A model generated the notes under the pieces. The model did not search any database. It worked only from the letters and a program-made list of their open reading frames with translations, and was not told the DNA's origin. A DNA stretch of 64,000 nt, taken from Myotis daubentonii. Its lineage: Eukaryota; Chordata; Mammalia; Chiroptera; Vespertilionidae. Below are positions 22,037 to 33,270 of the stretch, one piece after another (the first letter of the stretch is position 1; each line of letters starts with the position of its first letter). The position numbers were made by a program, and so were the translations under genes. The DNA lies in NCBI RefSeq assembly GCF_963259705.1, contig NC_081846.1:88486641-88550640 (forward strand), in the 5' to 3' direction.

Positions 22037-22237
22037 GCCTGACTGGTGTGGCTCAGTCATTGAGAATTGATCTATGAACCAGGAGGCCACAGTTGGTTCC
22101 TGGTCAGGGCATATGCCTGGGTTGTGGGCTCCAACCCAATAGGGTGCATGCAGGAGGCAGCCAACCAATGATTCTCTCTCATCATTGATGTTTCTATATC
22201 TCTTTCCCTCTCCTTTCCTCTCTGAGATCAATTTTTA
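22037..22237 (+). mobile_element. Ves-type tRNA-derived SINE (divergent)
   Basis: The head GCCTGACTGGTGTGGCTC starts at 22037 and the body matches the 21632 copy more than the 836 copy. The 15-bp target duplication AAAAGTTGGGGTTCA is at 22022-22036 and 22238-22252. Confidence 0.94.
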
Positions 22238-22252
22238 AAAAGTTGGGGTTCA

Positions 22253-22565
22253 TTGTCTGCGAGGTCTTGCGTATTCCTAATTCTTCCTTATTCCAAGGGT
22301 GTAGCTCTTTTACAACTCCTAATCAAAGCCTGTTCTCTTTCCCAGAGACACTGTTCTTGGCAGGTCAGGTTCCCTCAGTCCCTAGACACTGATGAATCCT
22401 CCATTTGACTTCTCAGTCTCTCTGCAGCTAGCTTTGAAATTGACAATCACTTAAAGGGAAAAGTGGTGCCAATTATTAAGCTTGCTTCTCTTGACCTCTC
22501 TCCTCCCAGTCTTGAAATTAAACACTCTCTAACATCGTAGTTCTCTGACATATTCAAATAGAGTC
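22253..22565. other. no gene or repeat recognised
   Basis: Short stretch of unique-looking DNA between a SINE and a TA repeat. Confidence 0.4.
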
Positions 22566-22568
22566 AAA

Positions 22569-22569
<1 letters not shown>

Positions 22570-22621
<52 letters not shown>
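22570..22621 (+). repeat. (TA)n microsatellite
   Basis: About 26 TA units, directly abutting the 5' end of a Helitron. Confidence 0.97.
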
Positions 22622-22624
<3 letters not shown>

Positions 22625-22937
22625 TTTGCCCCAGTGCATGAAAATTTGTGGACAGGGCGGAGCGGGGGAGGGGAAGGTGGTCCCTCAGTCCGGCCTGCGT
22701 CCTCTCAAAGTCCGGGAGCCCTCAAGGTTATGTCCTATCCCTAAGCTGCAGTCTAGCCTCCCTCTGTGGGAGGCGACCAGGTGGGCCCATTAAGGGACAG
22801 CACCAACTGGTGTAGCCCCATCCCCCCATCACGCTGCTGCTGGACACTGCCACCTCCCCCCCCGCCCCTCGCCCCATTGCAGACTGGTCGTTCCACTATT
22901 TGGTCAATTTGCATATTTCACTTTTATTATATATATA
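22622..22937 (+). mobile_element. HeliBat-type Helitron
   Basis: The 5' part has CCCCAGTGCATGAAAATTTG and the 3' part GACTGGTCGTTCCACTATTT and GGTCAATTTGCATATTTCAC then TTTTATTATATATATAT. The same 3' block recurs at about 40930-40970 and 41320-41366. The core is GC-rich. No coding capacity. Confidence 0.85.
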
Positions 22938-23227
22938 TGGAGTACATATGTTTTCCAACATTTCTATTTGTTTTATTCACACAGGTTGGTCCCCAAAATC
23001 TTGTTTGCTATTCTAGGAATCACAGCCCAGGAGTCCTACATTTCAAGCTCAAGACTATCACTAAACTGCAGAATATTTTGACCTTCTGAGCGCCATTTAC
23101 CTCATTTTCCCAGTGGGAACCATAACCTACCATGCCCATGTCAGAGGTATTGATAAGGCCACATAATGAACGTCATGTGCACCTATACTCAGTACATAAG
23201 TAATCTGCTCCCACAAATGACAAATAA

Positions 23228-23450
23228 CTGTGCTAGCACCCATTGAACTGCCATCATGTGCCAGGGAGTGTACTACCCATTTTACCAGTGTTAATGGATT
23301 GATCTTTCCAGCACTCCTATAAAATAAACACTATTATTATAACCATTTTAGAAGTGAGGAAGCTGAGGCATGGATTATTTAGTTGAATTGCTAAAAGTCA
23401 CAGAGTAACAGGGATGCCGGAATTCAATCTAAGTGACATGGAACTGGAGC
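23228..23450 (+). repeat. MIR SINE
   Basis: The MIR layout is seen in order: CATCATGTGCCAGGGAGTG, TATTATTATAACCATTTTAG, AAGTGAGGAAGCTGAGGCAT, GTCACAGAGTAACAGGGATG. It is an ancient mammal-wide SINE. Confidence 0.88.
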
Positions 23451-23803
23451 TTTATTATTACTTTTTATTTAAGTACAGTTGGCATACAATATTATATTAG
23501 TTTCAGGGGCACAATATAGTGATTCAACATTTATATACATTATGCTATGATCACCATACTAAGTCTAGAAACTATTTGTCATCATGTAAACTTACCACAA
23601 TACTATTGAATGTGTTCTTCTTCACCTGTTTCACCCATCCTTCCACACCTTCCCCTCTGGCAGCCATCAGTTTGAGCTTTGTTTCTATGAGTCAGATTTT
23701 ATTTTGTTTTGTTTGTTAGTTTTGTTTTATATTTCACATACAAGTCAAATCATACTGTGATTATTTTTTCATGTCTAATTTACTTCATTTAGCATAATAC
23801 CCT
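23451..23803 (-). mobile_element. old L1 3' part, antisense
   Basis: ACAATATTATATTAGTTTCA (23488), TTCTATGAGTCAGATTTTAT and TTTAGCATAATACCCTC are the antisense of the L1 3' region. The same region is present at 58740-59164. Confidence 0.8.
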
Positions 23804-23843
23804 CTTGTTGGGGCTGACTGACACACCCTGAGCGAAGGATGAA
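23758..23843 (+). repeat. direct repeat copy 1 (L1/next-element junction)
   Basis: About 85 bp starting TGATTATTTTTTCATGTC and ending CACCCTGAGCGAAGGATGA. It is repeated at 24297-24381 at about 86 percent identity by eye. The repeat spans the junction between L1 antisense and the next sequence (GGGGCTGACTG), so it is a duplication of a composite segment and not two independent insertions. Confidence 0.85.
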
Positions 23844-24007
23844 TGATTACTCTGACACATGTTTCTGTGAAAGAGAGGCTAAGGGACTGCTTGGCTATAG
23901 GAACCAAACAGCCCCATTCGCCTGCCTCCTCAAGATTTTATTGTAACAGCAGCTTGAACTAAAATGAACTATTAGATACTATCAGTAGGATAAGCATCCT
24001 TGAGAAG
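23804..24007 (+). mobile_element. possible LTR fragment
   Basis: TGTTGGGGCTGACTGACACA starts at the end of the L1 block, with a TG start typical of LTRs. Downstream there is a GATTTTATTGTAAC block. Without a matched 3' end or target duplication this is only a guess. Confidence 0.3.
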
Positions 24008-24296
24008 ACACACATATATATATAAAAGCCTAAGCAGCCAGCTGACTGGCCAGTAGCTATGATGTGCACTGATGACCAGGGGACAGATGCTCAACGCAGG
24101 AGCTGCTGAGCTGTGGTCACCTGGCAGCAATGATTCTCAGGTGACACACCCAGAACCAGAGAGGAGGGAGCCTGATTCCAGGGTGAATTACCCGAGAACT
24201 GCCCTCTCACAATCTGGGACCCCTTGGGGGATGTTGGAGAGCTGGTTTCAGCCCGATTCCCACAGGACAGGCTGAGGGACCCCACTGATGCACGAA
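24008..24296 (-). mobile_element. HeliBat-type Helitron, rearranged 5' end
   Basis: The 3' end is at the left (CACATATATATATAAAAGCC, then the CAGCTGACTGG block) and the 5' side is at the right (CCCCACTGATGCACGAATT). The final 5' bases that should follow are missing at 24296. A matching terminal piece, CCGGCCTCTAGTATTTATAT, is found at 24411-24430, after the second copy of the 85-bp direct repeat. Confidence 0.88.
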
Positions 24297-24381
24297 TTGT
24301 GTTTATCTTTTCATGTCTAACTTACTTCACTTAGCATAATAGCCTCTTTCTGGGGCTGACTGGGAGACCCTGAGTGATGAC
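24297..24381 (+). repeat. direct repeat copy 2
   Basis: Second copy of the 23758-23843 segment, lying between the body and the displaced terminal piece of the Helitron. It is followed by a short tandem repeat of TCTAGTATTTATATATTT (24393-24410 and 24417-24434). Confidence 0.85.
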
Positions 24382-24434
24382 AAATCTCTGCATCTAGTAT
24401 TTATATATTTCCGGCCTCTAGTATTTATATATTT

Positions 24435-24945
24435 GTGTACATATGTAAATGTGTTGCATAGTAGTAAAAATGTTTATCATTTATGACCTACTAAATAACT
24501 TCAAATGCATGTAACTTTTAGAATGTCAAATATTGCCCTTGAAGTTTCAATCAAGTTGCATCCACTACTCACCAAAACCTAAGTCAAGCTCTCCACTTTC
24601 CTGGACCAGCGTCTGCCTGGCACCAGGATGAAGAACCTTAAGATGGGCAGTCCTTTCCACCTGTTCCCATCTGAATACACAGCTTCTTTCCCACCCTCCT
24701 CCTCCCTCCTGCGTACTTCTTGGCTTTGCCATAGTGTAGTAGCTTTGCCATCTTTGCACATCTTTCTTCATACATTTAACGTTGCCCACAGAGGGTGCCT
24801 ACAGAAAAGATTCCTACAGAATTTATAAGTAAATAAATTTGTTTTACATTCCCTTAAGGCTTTGTGTCATATCTTAATGCCCATATTCTCCTTATATTAT
24901 TGCAAGTTGAGAATATGTGCATGGATGTGAGAGTGTGTGTATTTG

Positions 24946-24948
<3 letters not shown>
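24435..24948. other. no gene or repeat recognised
   Basis: Unique-looking DNA without coding or repeat signals. Confidence 0.45.

Positions 24949-24994
<46 letters not shown>
24949..24994 (+). repeat. (TG)n microsatellite
   Basis: About 23 TG units. Confidence 0.97.
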
Positions 24995-24998
<4 letters not shown>

Positions 24999-27842
24999 TG
25001 ACTGTGCAACCACTTCCAAGGAACATCTCATCTCGATTGGTTCCTAATGGAGTGCTGGTCTACCATCAAACAGAACATCATGTTTTTTGCTTGGGAAACC
25101 AAGAAAATCAGTTGGGAATAATCTGGGGAAATATATCATCCAACATATTTTGCTTAGCTGAAATGAAAACCTTGTTTGTTTTTATTCCCTTTTTAGATTA
25201 CTAAGCATTTCTGGCAAATTAAAAAAAAAAGCCTAGCTCTTTTGTATTCACATTAAACAGCTATCTTTGAGTATTGTTAATGATTTATTATAAAATGTTT
25301 TCCCCTTTGATGTGTATCTATCAAGAAGTTGTTTATGTGCATAAAACATGGTCTCCAGACCACAAGTTGTTTTTATACAAGAAATTGTCTCTGAGTTTGA
25401 GTCTAGAATTTGCAATCAGAGAATATGGTGGTGGGGGTGGAGGAAGGATGTCATATTTAGGTGGTTTTCCTATACATCCATCTATTCTACAGAATAAGGT
25501 ACTTCGCTCTAGGATTAGCTCTTACTCACAATATAAGGTAAAATCCCACTGAATGAGGTGTGTTCCCCTCAGAACAAGGATGGAATTAATACTTGTGGGC
25601 ATTAGATGTCCCTATAATTCCACCCAGCCTGTATCCCAGCAAGTGATTCAGCTGGTGGGTCACAGAGAATATTCTTACAGGAATCGGGTCCTCAGGTGAC
25701 CTACATAAAAGGTTAGTTTTTCCCAGGGGTTTTCTATCCAGCATCTCAGAAAAGCACGTTGTGATCTGAGTCTGTCCTAGTGCCTTTTACCACATCCCTT
25801 TGGAAATGTCAGCTCACACAGAAGAGCACTACACACATGACATCAGGGACATCTCTCCAGGACAAGCCCTACCAGAGCCATGCGGGTCATTTCCCCACCT
25901 GCCTGCAGGGTAGACCATCCTACACTCCCTGTGCAGCATCATTAGGGGAAAGCAAGAGTTAAACATGGCAACTAGAGAAGTCAGAGGGTTTGCTCATAAA
26001 ATGGGTAGAGACTGTTCATTCCACAAATGTTTACTAGGCTGAGATGGGCCATCCCTGATGAGGCAGTGAGGAGGGAGGGTAGGTTCCTGCCAGCCAAGAG
26101 CTCCCGGAGCCTTGTGCCGCTTGTAAAGAAATGGAAACCCAGAAGGAATGGACTCAAGTTGGTCACTGGCAGAGTTGGGGCTAGATTTCAGGGTCCTGTT
26201 TCTCTTCCCACATTGACCTTCCAAAAAGGTGTAGCCACATGGGTCACTGGGTAATAGCACGTGTAGTGTCCTGTCCCCTGCTTCTCCGCGCTTTACAACC
26301 CTCCCATCCACACCACCAAGTCCACTCCAGTTAATCCCCATTCATTCATTCGGATTAATGTGTGGTATCTACCCATGTGTGACACAAGTAACACTCAGTC
26401 CTTTTTGATTTGCATTTTGTGATTTTATATTTTGTATCTTGACATCTCCAGTTTTTGAGAGTAAGATGTACAAGCAGATGAAAAATAGCTAAAATTGATA
26501 AATTAAGTATGTACTGCTGTCTTTTAACTCACTTCCTAATTAAAACAATATTATGAATTCATGCTTTTATTTTCTTATTTAGAAGATTAGAAATGGCACC
26601 TTATAAACAGCGTCTCCAGAACCTGTTTTCAATTTTTTTTCTAGAATAATTTCCGCCTCTCGTTTTTTACACTGAGGCTTCCTTCTCTGTGGCTGCCTAT
26701 GAATGACCAATTTGGCCCTTTTTTCTTTGCAGATGCTACAGCTTCCTGTTTCCTGGAGCCTGTGTTAGAAGAGGGCATCTCATCCTCCTCTGTAATGCTA
26801 GTGAAAGGCTTCTCACTGGCACTTTAAACAACTGCTCACCTGCTGCCTTCACTTACGCACTGGAAGGATCGAACAATGGAAAGCACGTCTGAGAGAAGCA
26901 GCTTCTGTGCGTCAGAAGAAGCCTAAGAAGTAATTTCCCATAAATAGGAGATTTTAGTTCCAGCAGTAAAGTGGGGCTCAGAAAAATATCTACTATCAAA
27001 AGACAAAGAAAGGTGAAAAAGCAAATAGCACCTGCCTTCTCATAGCACACACAAGGTGTTTTCCTGAAATTACTCACAGCCAGGACCTACAAATAACAGA
27101 AATTAACTACAGCCTCGTGGTTGAAGCCAGGAGAAAGCGAATGTAGAAGGACATGGAGTGTTGGTGCGAGCGCTCTGTGAATGCGGGGAGCAAGCCAGAG
27201 GAGCGTGACTGGCGCGCAGAACGAACCTCTGAACTTTGCGATCACGTGAATAATAGCAGGAAAAATGCTTCCAAATGAGAGATGTTTAAGTGAGACACTA
27301 CACAAAAAATAGTGCCTAGTGGAGTTCCAGAGAAATGTAATCTACTGTTGCCAAATCCCAGTTCCCTAGGGTTTCTCTTCTTAGGTGGCGTACTGAAGCG
27401 GAAATGACCTTGGACATAGGGGCCTGGAGTGAGGCCGCCTGAGCAATGACAAAAGCCAACAGGGGTGTCTTCACAAACTTCCAGTGTTTGGGCCATTCTA
27501 TGATTAGATCATTTACCTTGTGCACAGAATGTCTGTGGTTTGCAGTTCGGTCATTTTTATTTTACAGTATAGAGCACCTGACATTCAAAGCAAGCCGTTG
27601 TGGACTGAGGAGCGAGAAATTTAGAGGTGAGAAAGTGCCAGGTGTGGCCCTATACAAAAGTTGATATTATCAAAAGTTGCATTTTCATACCCTTTTCTGG
27701 GCACCTCTGGTGTTCCCGCTCCTTGCATACACTAAAATCGCTTATCGGAAAGGTTAATGAGTCTGTCACAGATACCTTTCTATAAGGGCAGGTAAGTGAA
27801 TGGGGTAAGTATTTTAGGATTAAGGAACAGGTGGGGACAGTA
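24995..27842. other. mostly unique DNA, no gene recognised
   Basis: No open frame has a recognisable domain and no coding exon with convincing splice signals could be picked out. A weak L2-like segment may begin near 26010 (CATTCCACAAATGTTTACTA). The rest shows no tandem or inverted structure. Confidence 0.45.
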
Positions 27843-27935
27843 ATTCATTTTTATTTTTATTAAATTTATTGGGGTGACATTGGTTAATAGAATCATATAG
27901 GTTTCAGGTGTAGACTTCTATGATGAGTAATTCTT
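27843..27935 (-). mobile_element. L1 3' UTR fragment
   Basis: TTTATTGGGGTGACATTGGT and ATATAGGTTTCAGGTGTAGA are the antisense of the L1 3' UTR common in bats and other laurasiatherians. Short fragment only. Confidence 0.65.
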
Positions 27936-28099
27936 TTAGACTGTGTTTTTCTTTATTCCTCAGGATGGCTCTGGAAGGGAAATGAATAGTAGAAGCCGCT
28001 TTCAATTGATTTAAAAGTTTTGTAATGTTATAAAGTGGGGCAGCGGAGGTGTGGCAATACTGATTTCCACAGCTTAAGTATTCCCTTGAAGGAGTAGGC

Positions 28100-28960
28100 A
28101 TTCACCCAGGATTTAAGAGGACAGAGCACACAGAGCCTCGAAGGCAAAGTGGACTAGAGCTGAGGCGAGGGTGTGTCTGAGGACATGCAGGTGACCCAAG
28201 CAAACAGATATGTATGTTGGTAGGGTGGTGTGTGATGGAACACACATAGGAAGCAAAAAAACATATCATTAAATGATGCTCTGGAGTTTGAACTTCATCA
28301 CTATATTAAACTATTGTATCTCAGAGTGATACGATAGAGCCCACCTTTCAGAAGGATGTTCCGGGATATAGTTTGGAGATAAACCATGGGAACTGAGCCT
28401 GGAGGCAGAGAGATCAGTTGAGAGACAGCTGCAAGAGGAGAGTCTGACATGGGGCCTGGCAGCATCGTTGGCAAGGAGAGGGCATATGTAAGAGCTCCCG
28501 AGGAGGCAGGATTTCCATGACTCAGTGACCATTTTATGTGATGGAGTAAAAAGAAAGCCTGGCCAGCTCTCAGATTTCTAACTTACCTGATGGTGGTAGC
28601 ACTAAGTCAGCGATGAAGAACCCACTGGAGGGAAGGCAGGGATCGGAGGAGTCGAGTTCCTGTTGGAGTGCTCCACTAGGTGATGATGAAGAGTGTGTTC
28701 AGGTTTGGGGATATCAACTTGAGAAAGGTCACCGTAGGTCACAGCAGTAGCTAAATAGGCGGTGAATGCAATCGCCCACTGCGGCTGTACATCCTGAGAA
28801 GACAGGGAAAGAGAAAAGCCTGCAGGACATCTGGGCTACTGGCACAGGCAGCAGTTACAGCAAGGCCAGAGGCTCCGTGCAAGCAGGAAGTCAGGTGGAG
28901 ATGCAGGAAGTGTGGGCTGTGAGCTCAGAGGCACTGTCAGCAGAGGCCGTTGATCGCTCT
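28100..28960 (+). repeat. ancient mammal-wide interspersed repeat, family unassigned
   Basis: The series of G/A-rich blocks (GGAGTTTGAACTTCATC near 28284, CTGGAGGCAGAGAGATCAGT near 28399, GATTTCTAACTTACCTGATG near 28574, AGGTTTGGGGATATCAACTT near 28701) follows a repeat I recognise from many mammalian genomes but cannot name with certainty. It is diverged and non-coding. Confidence 0.55.
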
Positions 28961-29929
28961 CGTTAGCTTCATAGGAAAGGACGATGCCTTTCTTAAGAGC
29001 TGTAGTTGTGGCACAGTTTGCTTATTTACAGCATCCACCATCCATCCATCTGCCCAGCCCTCCATCATTCACTGGTCTCCCAACATGTGGCAGGCTCAGT
29101 GCTGAGAATGGAAGAAGGAGCTGTGACTCAGCACATTTCCTGTCAGCTAGGTCCTAGGAGGTCAGTCTGTGCCACCAGCTGCAGAGGCGAGTCCCTCTGT
29201 CTGCTGAGAGAAGGACATGGATTCCTGAGAGACCTAGATCCTCTTCCCTCTGAGGGCAAGCCAGGACCAGGTGTACTTCTCACCCACTGGGAATGAGTCC
29301 ATGACTCTCCATTGCCACAGGATAAAGGTACTTGCCTTGGTGCCCATGGCCTTCAGTGACTGTCCTTGCCTTCCTGTGTCCTGCACGTTAGCAGTACTGA
29401 GCAGATCGCAGGCTTTCAACCCAAGAATACTTTGTGTACACTTTTCCTATTTATATTTTCCTTTCTTCTTCTTTTTCAGGGAGACTCTTGTGTATTTTTA
29501 AGACACTGTTAAAACATCACCTTCTTTCTGGAATCTCTGGTGATTATCTAAGCAGCAGTGACCTTGGAATGTGGGTCAAAAGTCAGCCTCATCTTTATAC
29601 AAATCCCAATGTGGCCAATGCAAGGACATGAGGTCTTGGGCATAGCTACTTATATTCTCTGAATCTGAATCCCTACTTTTCAAAACAAAAGTTGTGGTGT
29701 CTGCTTTGTAAGATGGTTATAATTAGAAGTATATTATTTCAAATTACATATACAATATATTGGTATATAAACACGTATGAAGTATCTATTGTCTCATGAG
29801 TAGATCTTCAGTCAGGAGCAACTCTTACTGTAATTACTTTAGGATCTCATCGGTTCTTCTAATGTCACATACATACATCATGGCCCCCACCCTCACTGTG
29901 GAAGCTACTTTCAATGGACCCCTGATAAA
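28961..29929. other. no gene recognised
   Basis: Unique-looking DNA; 29480-29640 may be an L2 relic. No coding signal. Confidence 0.4.
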
Positions 29930-30410
29930 ACCACCTTCCCTGTGTTCATGCCTTTTGAATGCAAGGCAGCTCCCCTTAACTTTGGGTTGGTCTGGGATTC
30001 ACTTATAACCAGTGGGACATGGCGTACATCCTTTGGGTGGCTTCTGGGGCTGATCACCGTGCTTTCCACCATGATCCCCCTGCACACTGTTCTGGAGGAA
30101 GCCAGACACCATGTTCGAGTCCCTGAGCCCACTGTGCTGTAAAGAATCTCAAGCTAGGCACATGAAGAAGTCACATAAAGGTGGAGATGCATGGCCAGCG
30201 CTGGCTGTTCTGCTACAGCCCCTGGGCTGGCTCTGTGAGTGAGGGAGCCATCTCAGCATCCAGCCTGTCAAGACGTCAGCTGTCACCAGCACTGAACAAC
30301 ATCTGACAGTAACAAGCGGAGAGGCTCCATGTGAAAACTGCCTTTCTGAATCTATAAATCCACAACTACTTGAGATAATGATAGAATATGGAGTCCAAAC
30401 TAGAGAACTG
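29930..30410 (+). mobile_element. MLT1-like MaLR LTR, divergent
   Basis: CCCCTTAACTTTGGGTTGGT, GGAAGCCAGACACCATG, CAAGCTAGGCACATGAAG, GAGCCATCTCAGCATCCAGC and CTATAAATCCACAACTACTT follow, in order, the degraded body of a MaLR-type LTR. The ends are eroded and no target duplication is visible. Confidence 0.6.
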
Positions 30411-30654
30411 GAGCAATCCTTGTTCCATAAAGGTCCCCCAGAGGTTAGGCGGGACACTCCTAACCTCTCATGTCCTCTCACAAATGGTGGGGGCACTACA
30501 CAATCGTCTCTGTGGTCCCTGCTTGTCTATTGACCTCCTGAGGGACTGTGTGTGCCATGGGCTGGAAGCTCCAGAGTCTAGCAGAGTGCCTTCTAATTAA
30601 GTGGGACTAAGACACTCTTTTGACCAAATATTCATACTATATAGTAATTAGAAG

Positions 30655-30860
30655 TCTCCTCTTTATTTCTGACCTCCTATAAGACTGGGCTCAGTAAAAC
30701 AGGATTAATAATTATACCTACCAGGGAAATCTGTTGTAAGAAAATGAACTGAAATGTATAGAATAGTTTACAGGCGTAGCATATAGCCAGTGTTTAGTAT
30801 CAGGTGATACATTGCATGTTGGACATTGGGCCAGGCTTCAGGTAGATGCTCACTCAATGT
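30655..30860 (+). repeat. MIR relic
   Basis: GGGCTCAGTAAAACAGGATT, AATAATTATACCTACC and GCGTAGCATATAGCCAGTG match the 3' half of MIR. Confidence 0.7.
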
Positions 30861-31811
30861 TTGTGGAGCTCAGGAGAACCAAATGGTTCAAACCTGAGAG
30901 GGGACCACAACTGACCACCCTAGTGAGGCCCAGAGAAAGCTGCTACGTGCAGGACCCCCGAGACCTTTGCAAGGGCCTGAAAGGTCCCACCTGAACATGA
31001 GGAACGTTTTCCAGTCATTCCACACCCAGAGGTGGAGAGTGGGGAGTTGCCAGAGTGCAAGCGAAAAGGTCTGTGGACACCAGTGAGGAGGTGTCTGAGG
31101 ATGCCCCTTACCTTTCAGGACTGACAGACGTGACAAAGGAACAAAAGGGGAGGAGGAAGGAAAAGCACAGCCCACCCAGAAACCAATGGAAAGAGAAATG
31201 CAAAATAATGAACACAAAGACAGGCCTGGCAGTTTGGTCAGTAATGGCCAATGAGACGCTGGACCTGCAGGCTTCGGTCTGGCTCCGTGGGGAACAGTAG
31301 CAATGGCTGGAGCCCCTTGCCAGGGTCGGCACTGAGGACGCAGCTGCAGCTCACGGGTCTGTCGGTGTGCTGCCCCTCACCTGGCTGTGGTCTCCTGGCT
31401 CCTGAAGAGGCTGCCCATCCTCCTGTTCCTGTCCTGTTGTCCCCTCTGGCTTTTGACAGGTGGTTATTCTTCTTGATGATCCTACAATGCCCCTCCACAT
31501 GGCACTGCACCTGCACCCCAACTATCCACTTGTACTTTGCCCACACCTAGGGAAAGGGCACAGCCATGTTACTAACTTGAAGGCATAGCTCAGGAAAGGT
31601 CAGCGTTAACCATGCCACTGCACCAGCACAGGGGATTAGAGAAGCTGAGACGAGTTGCATTATGGTCCTCGCAGCTCCAACCACTTCAGGTTCTGCAACC
31701 GGGCACAGGATGCTGTGCGGGCCCTGGGGAAGAACCAGACTGAATGGCCACAGGCACCACTTAACCCAAGAATATCTCTGCTCTTTCTCCTCTGTTTCCA
31801 CTTCCACCCTG
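30861..31811. other. unique DNA, no gene recognised
   Basis: GC-moderate DNA with overlapping short open frames on both strands, none with a recognisable domain or codon pattern. Confidence 0.45.
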
Positions 31812-31823
31812 AAAAGACAAAAC

Positions 31824-32029
31824 GTCATTCCTACCAGTATGGCCCAGTGGTTGAGCATCGACCTATGAACGAGGAGGTCATGGTTCGATGCCCATTAGGG
31901 CACATGCCCTGGTGGTGGGCTCGATCCCTAGTGTGGGCTGTGCAGGAGGCAGGGATTCAATGATTCTCTTTCATCATAGATGTTTCTATCTCTCTCTTCC
32001 TCTCCCTTCCTCTATGAAATCAATACAAA
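31824..32029 (+). mobile_element. Ves-type SINE, tail split by a Helitron
   Basis: The SINE runs from the tRNA-like head (CCTACCAGTATGGCCCAGTG) to AATCAATACAAAAA. Its left flank is AAAAGACAAAAC (31812-31823). The matching right copy of this 12-bp target duplication lies at 32385-32396, beyond the Helitron at 32030-32378. The Helitron therefore inserted into the SINE tail after the SINE was in place. Confidence 0.92.
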
Positions 32030-32378
32030 AATCCCATATAATAAATAGGTAATGTGCTAACTGACCGCCACACCCTCACAAAAGATGGTGGCACCCAGGC
32101 CCCTCAGACCCGCCGGGGGTGGGTAGGGGGTGGCAGGCACCAGAGTCCCCCAGTCCCCTCAGCCCTGCCGGCAGTGAATTTTCATGTGACCATTACCTTT
32201 TAAAAAAATCCTTACCCAAGGATATGATTATTTCTTTCAGATCATCTGTTCTCAGGGAGCAGGCCTAAGCCAGCAGGTGGGCATCCCCCAGGGGTCCCAG
32301 ACTGTGAGAGAGCACAGGCTGGGCTGAGGGACCCCCCATGTGCATGAATGTTCATGCACCGGGCCATATATATATATA
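32030..32378 (-). mobile_element. HeliBat-type Helitron inside a SINE tail
   Basis: The 5' end is at the right (antisense of ATGGCCCGGTGCATGAAC with a hairpin) and the 3' end is at the left next to ATATAATAAATAGG. The middle, about 32195-32255, resembles the tail side of another bat SINE, so this copy probably carries a SINE fragment. No coding capacity. Confidence 0.87.
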
Positions 32379-32544
32379 TTTTAAAAAAGACAAAACTTCA
32401 GACAGATTCAAGAATCTTCTAGCCCCACTTTCTGGCTGTCCCTCCATAAGAATTGAAGTTAATGTGTTTGTTTTCATCCAGTACAAACCACTTTTGACAG
32501 TCCCATGAGTGACTGTGGTTGGCTTAACAACCACTACTTTAGAA

Positions 32545-32705
32545 ATATTAACTAATTTAATCTTCATAGCAATCCTAGTGTTATTATTATTATTATCTGT
32601 ATTGGGGGATAGTGTTATCCCAGTGATAAAATCAAAGCATGGAGAAGTTAAAGTCATATAGTAAGTACATGGCAAAATTAGAGTTGCCTGACTTTGCCAT
32701 ATAAC
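32545..32705 (+). repeat. MIR relic
   Basis: TTTAATCTTCATAGCAATCC, TTATTATTATTATCTGTATT and GAAGTTAAAGTCATATAGTA follow the MIR core and 3' half. Confidence 0.8.
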
Positions 32706-32727
32706 TTTTATAACAACATATGACAAC

Positions 32728-33270
32728 TATATATATAAAAGGTTAATATGCTAAATGTTCCTCCTACCATACGACTGGTCGCTATGACATGCACTGACCA
32801 CCAGGGGGCAGACGCTCAACACCGGAGCTGCCAAGCTGCAGTGACTTGGCAGTGGCGGTTCTTGGGTGACACACCCTGAAACCAGAGGGGAGGGAGCCCA
32901 TGGGGCCATGTGATTCCACCTTCAGCTGTGGGTTATGCTGTTGCTCTGGCATGGTTGGGCCCAAATCTGGCTTACTGCACACTTGCATTTGTGTTCCACA
33001 CCCCGTACAACAGCAACTTTGCAGAGTTCCCTCTCGCACTCTAGGACCCCTCAGGGGATGTTGGAGAGCCGGTTTCAGCCCAATTCCTGCAGACCAGGCC
33101 AAGGGACCCCACCTGCCAGAGGGACCTTGCTCACTCCACAGATGCTGGGGAGGGACCGCGGGAGGTTGGCTCCAGGGCATGTCCAGCCTGTCTCCCCCAG
33201 TCCCACCCTGCCAGTCACTTTCTAATTAATTTCCTTTCAATGTGCACTAATCCATGCACTGGGTCACTAG
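32728..33270 (-). mobile_element. HeliBat-type Helitron, 543 bp
   Basis: The 3' end is at the left (ACTATATATATAAAAGG, then CGACTGGTCGCTATGACATG) and the 5' end is at the right (antisense of ACTAGTGACCCAGTGCATGG). The 5' shoulder (antisense of GCACATTGAAAGGAAATTAA) is shared with the + strand copies at 38440 and 39745. The middle contains extra sequence not seen in the other copies, a possible capture. Confidence 0.92.
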
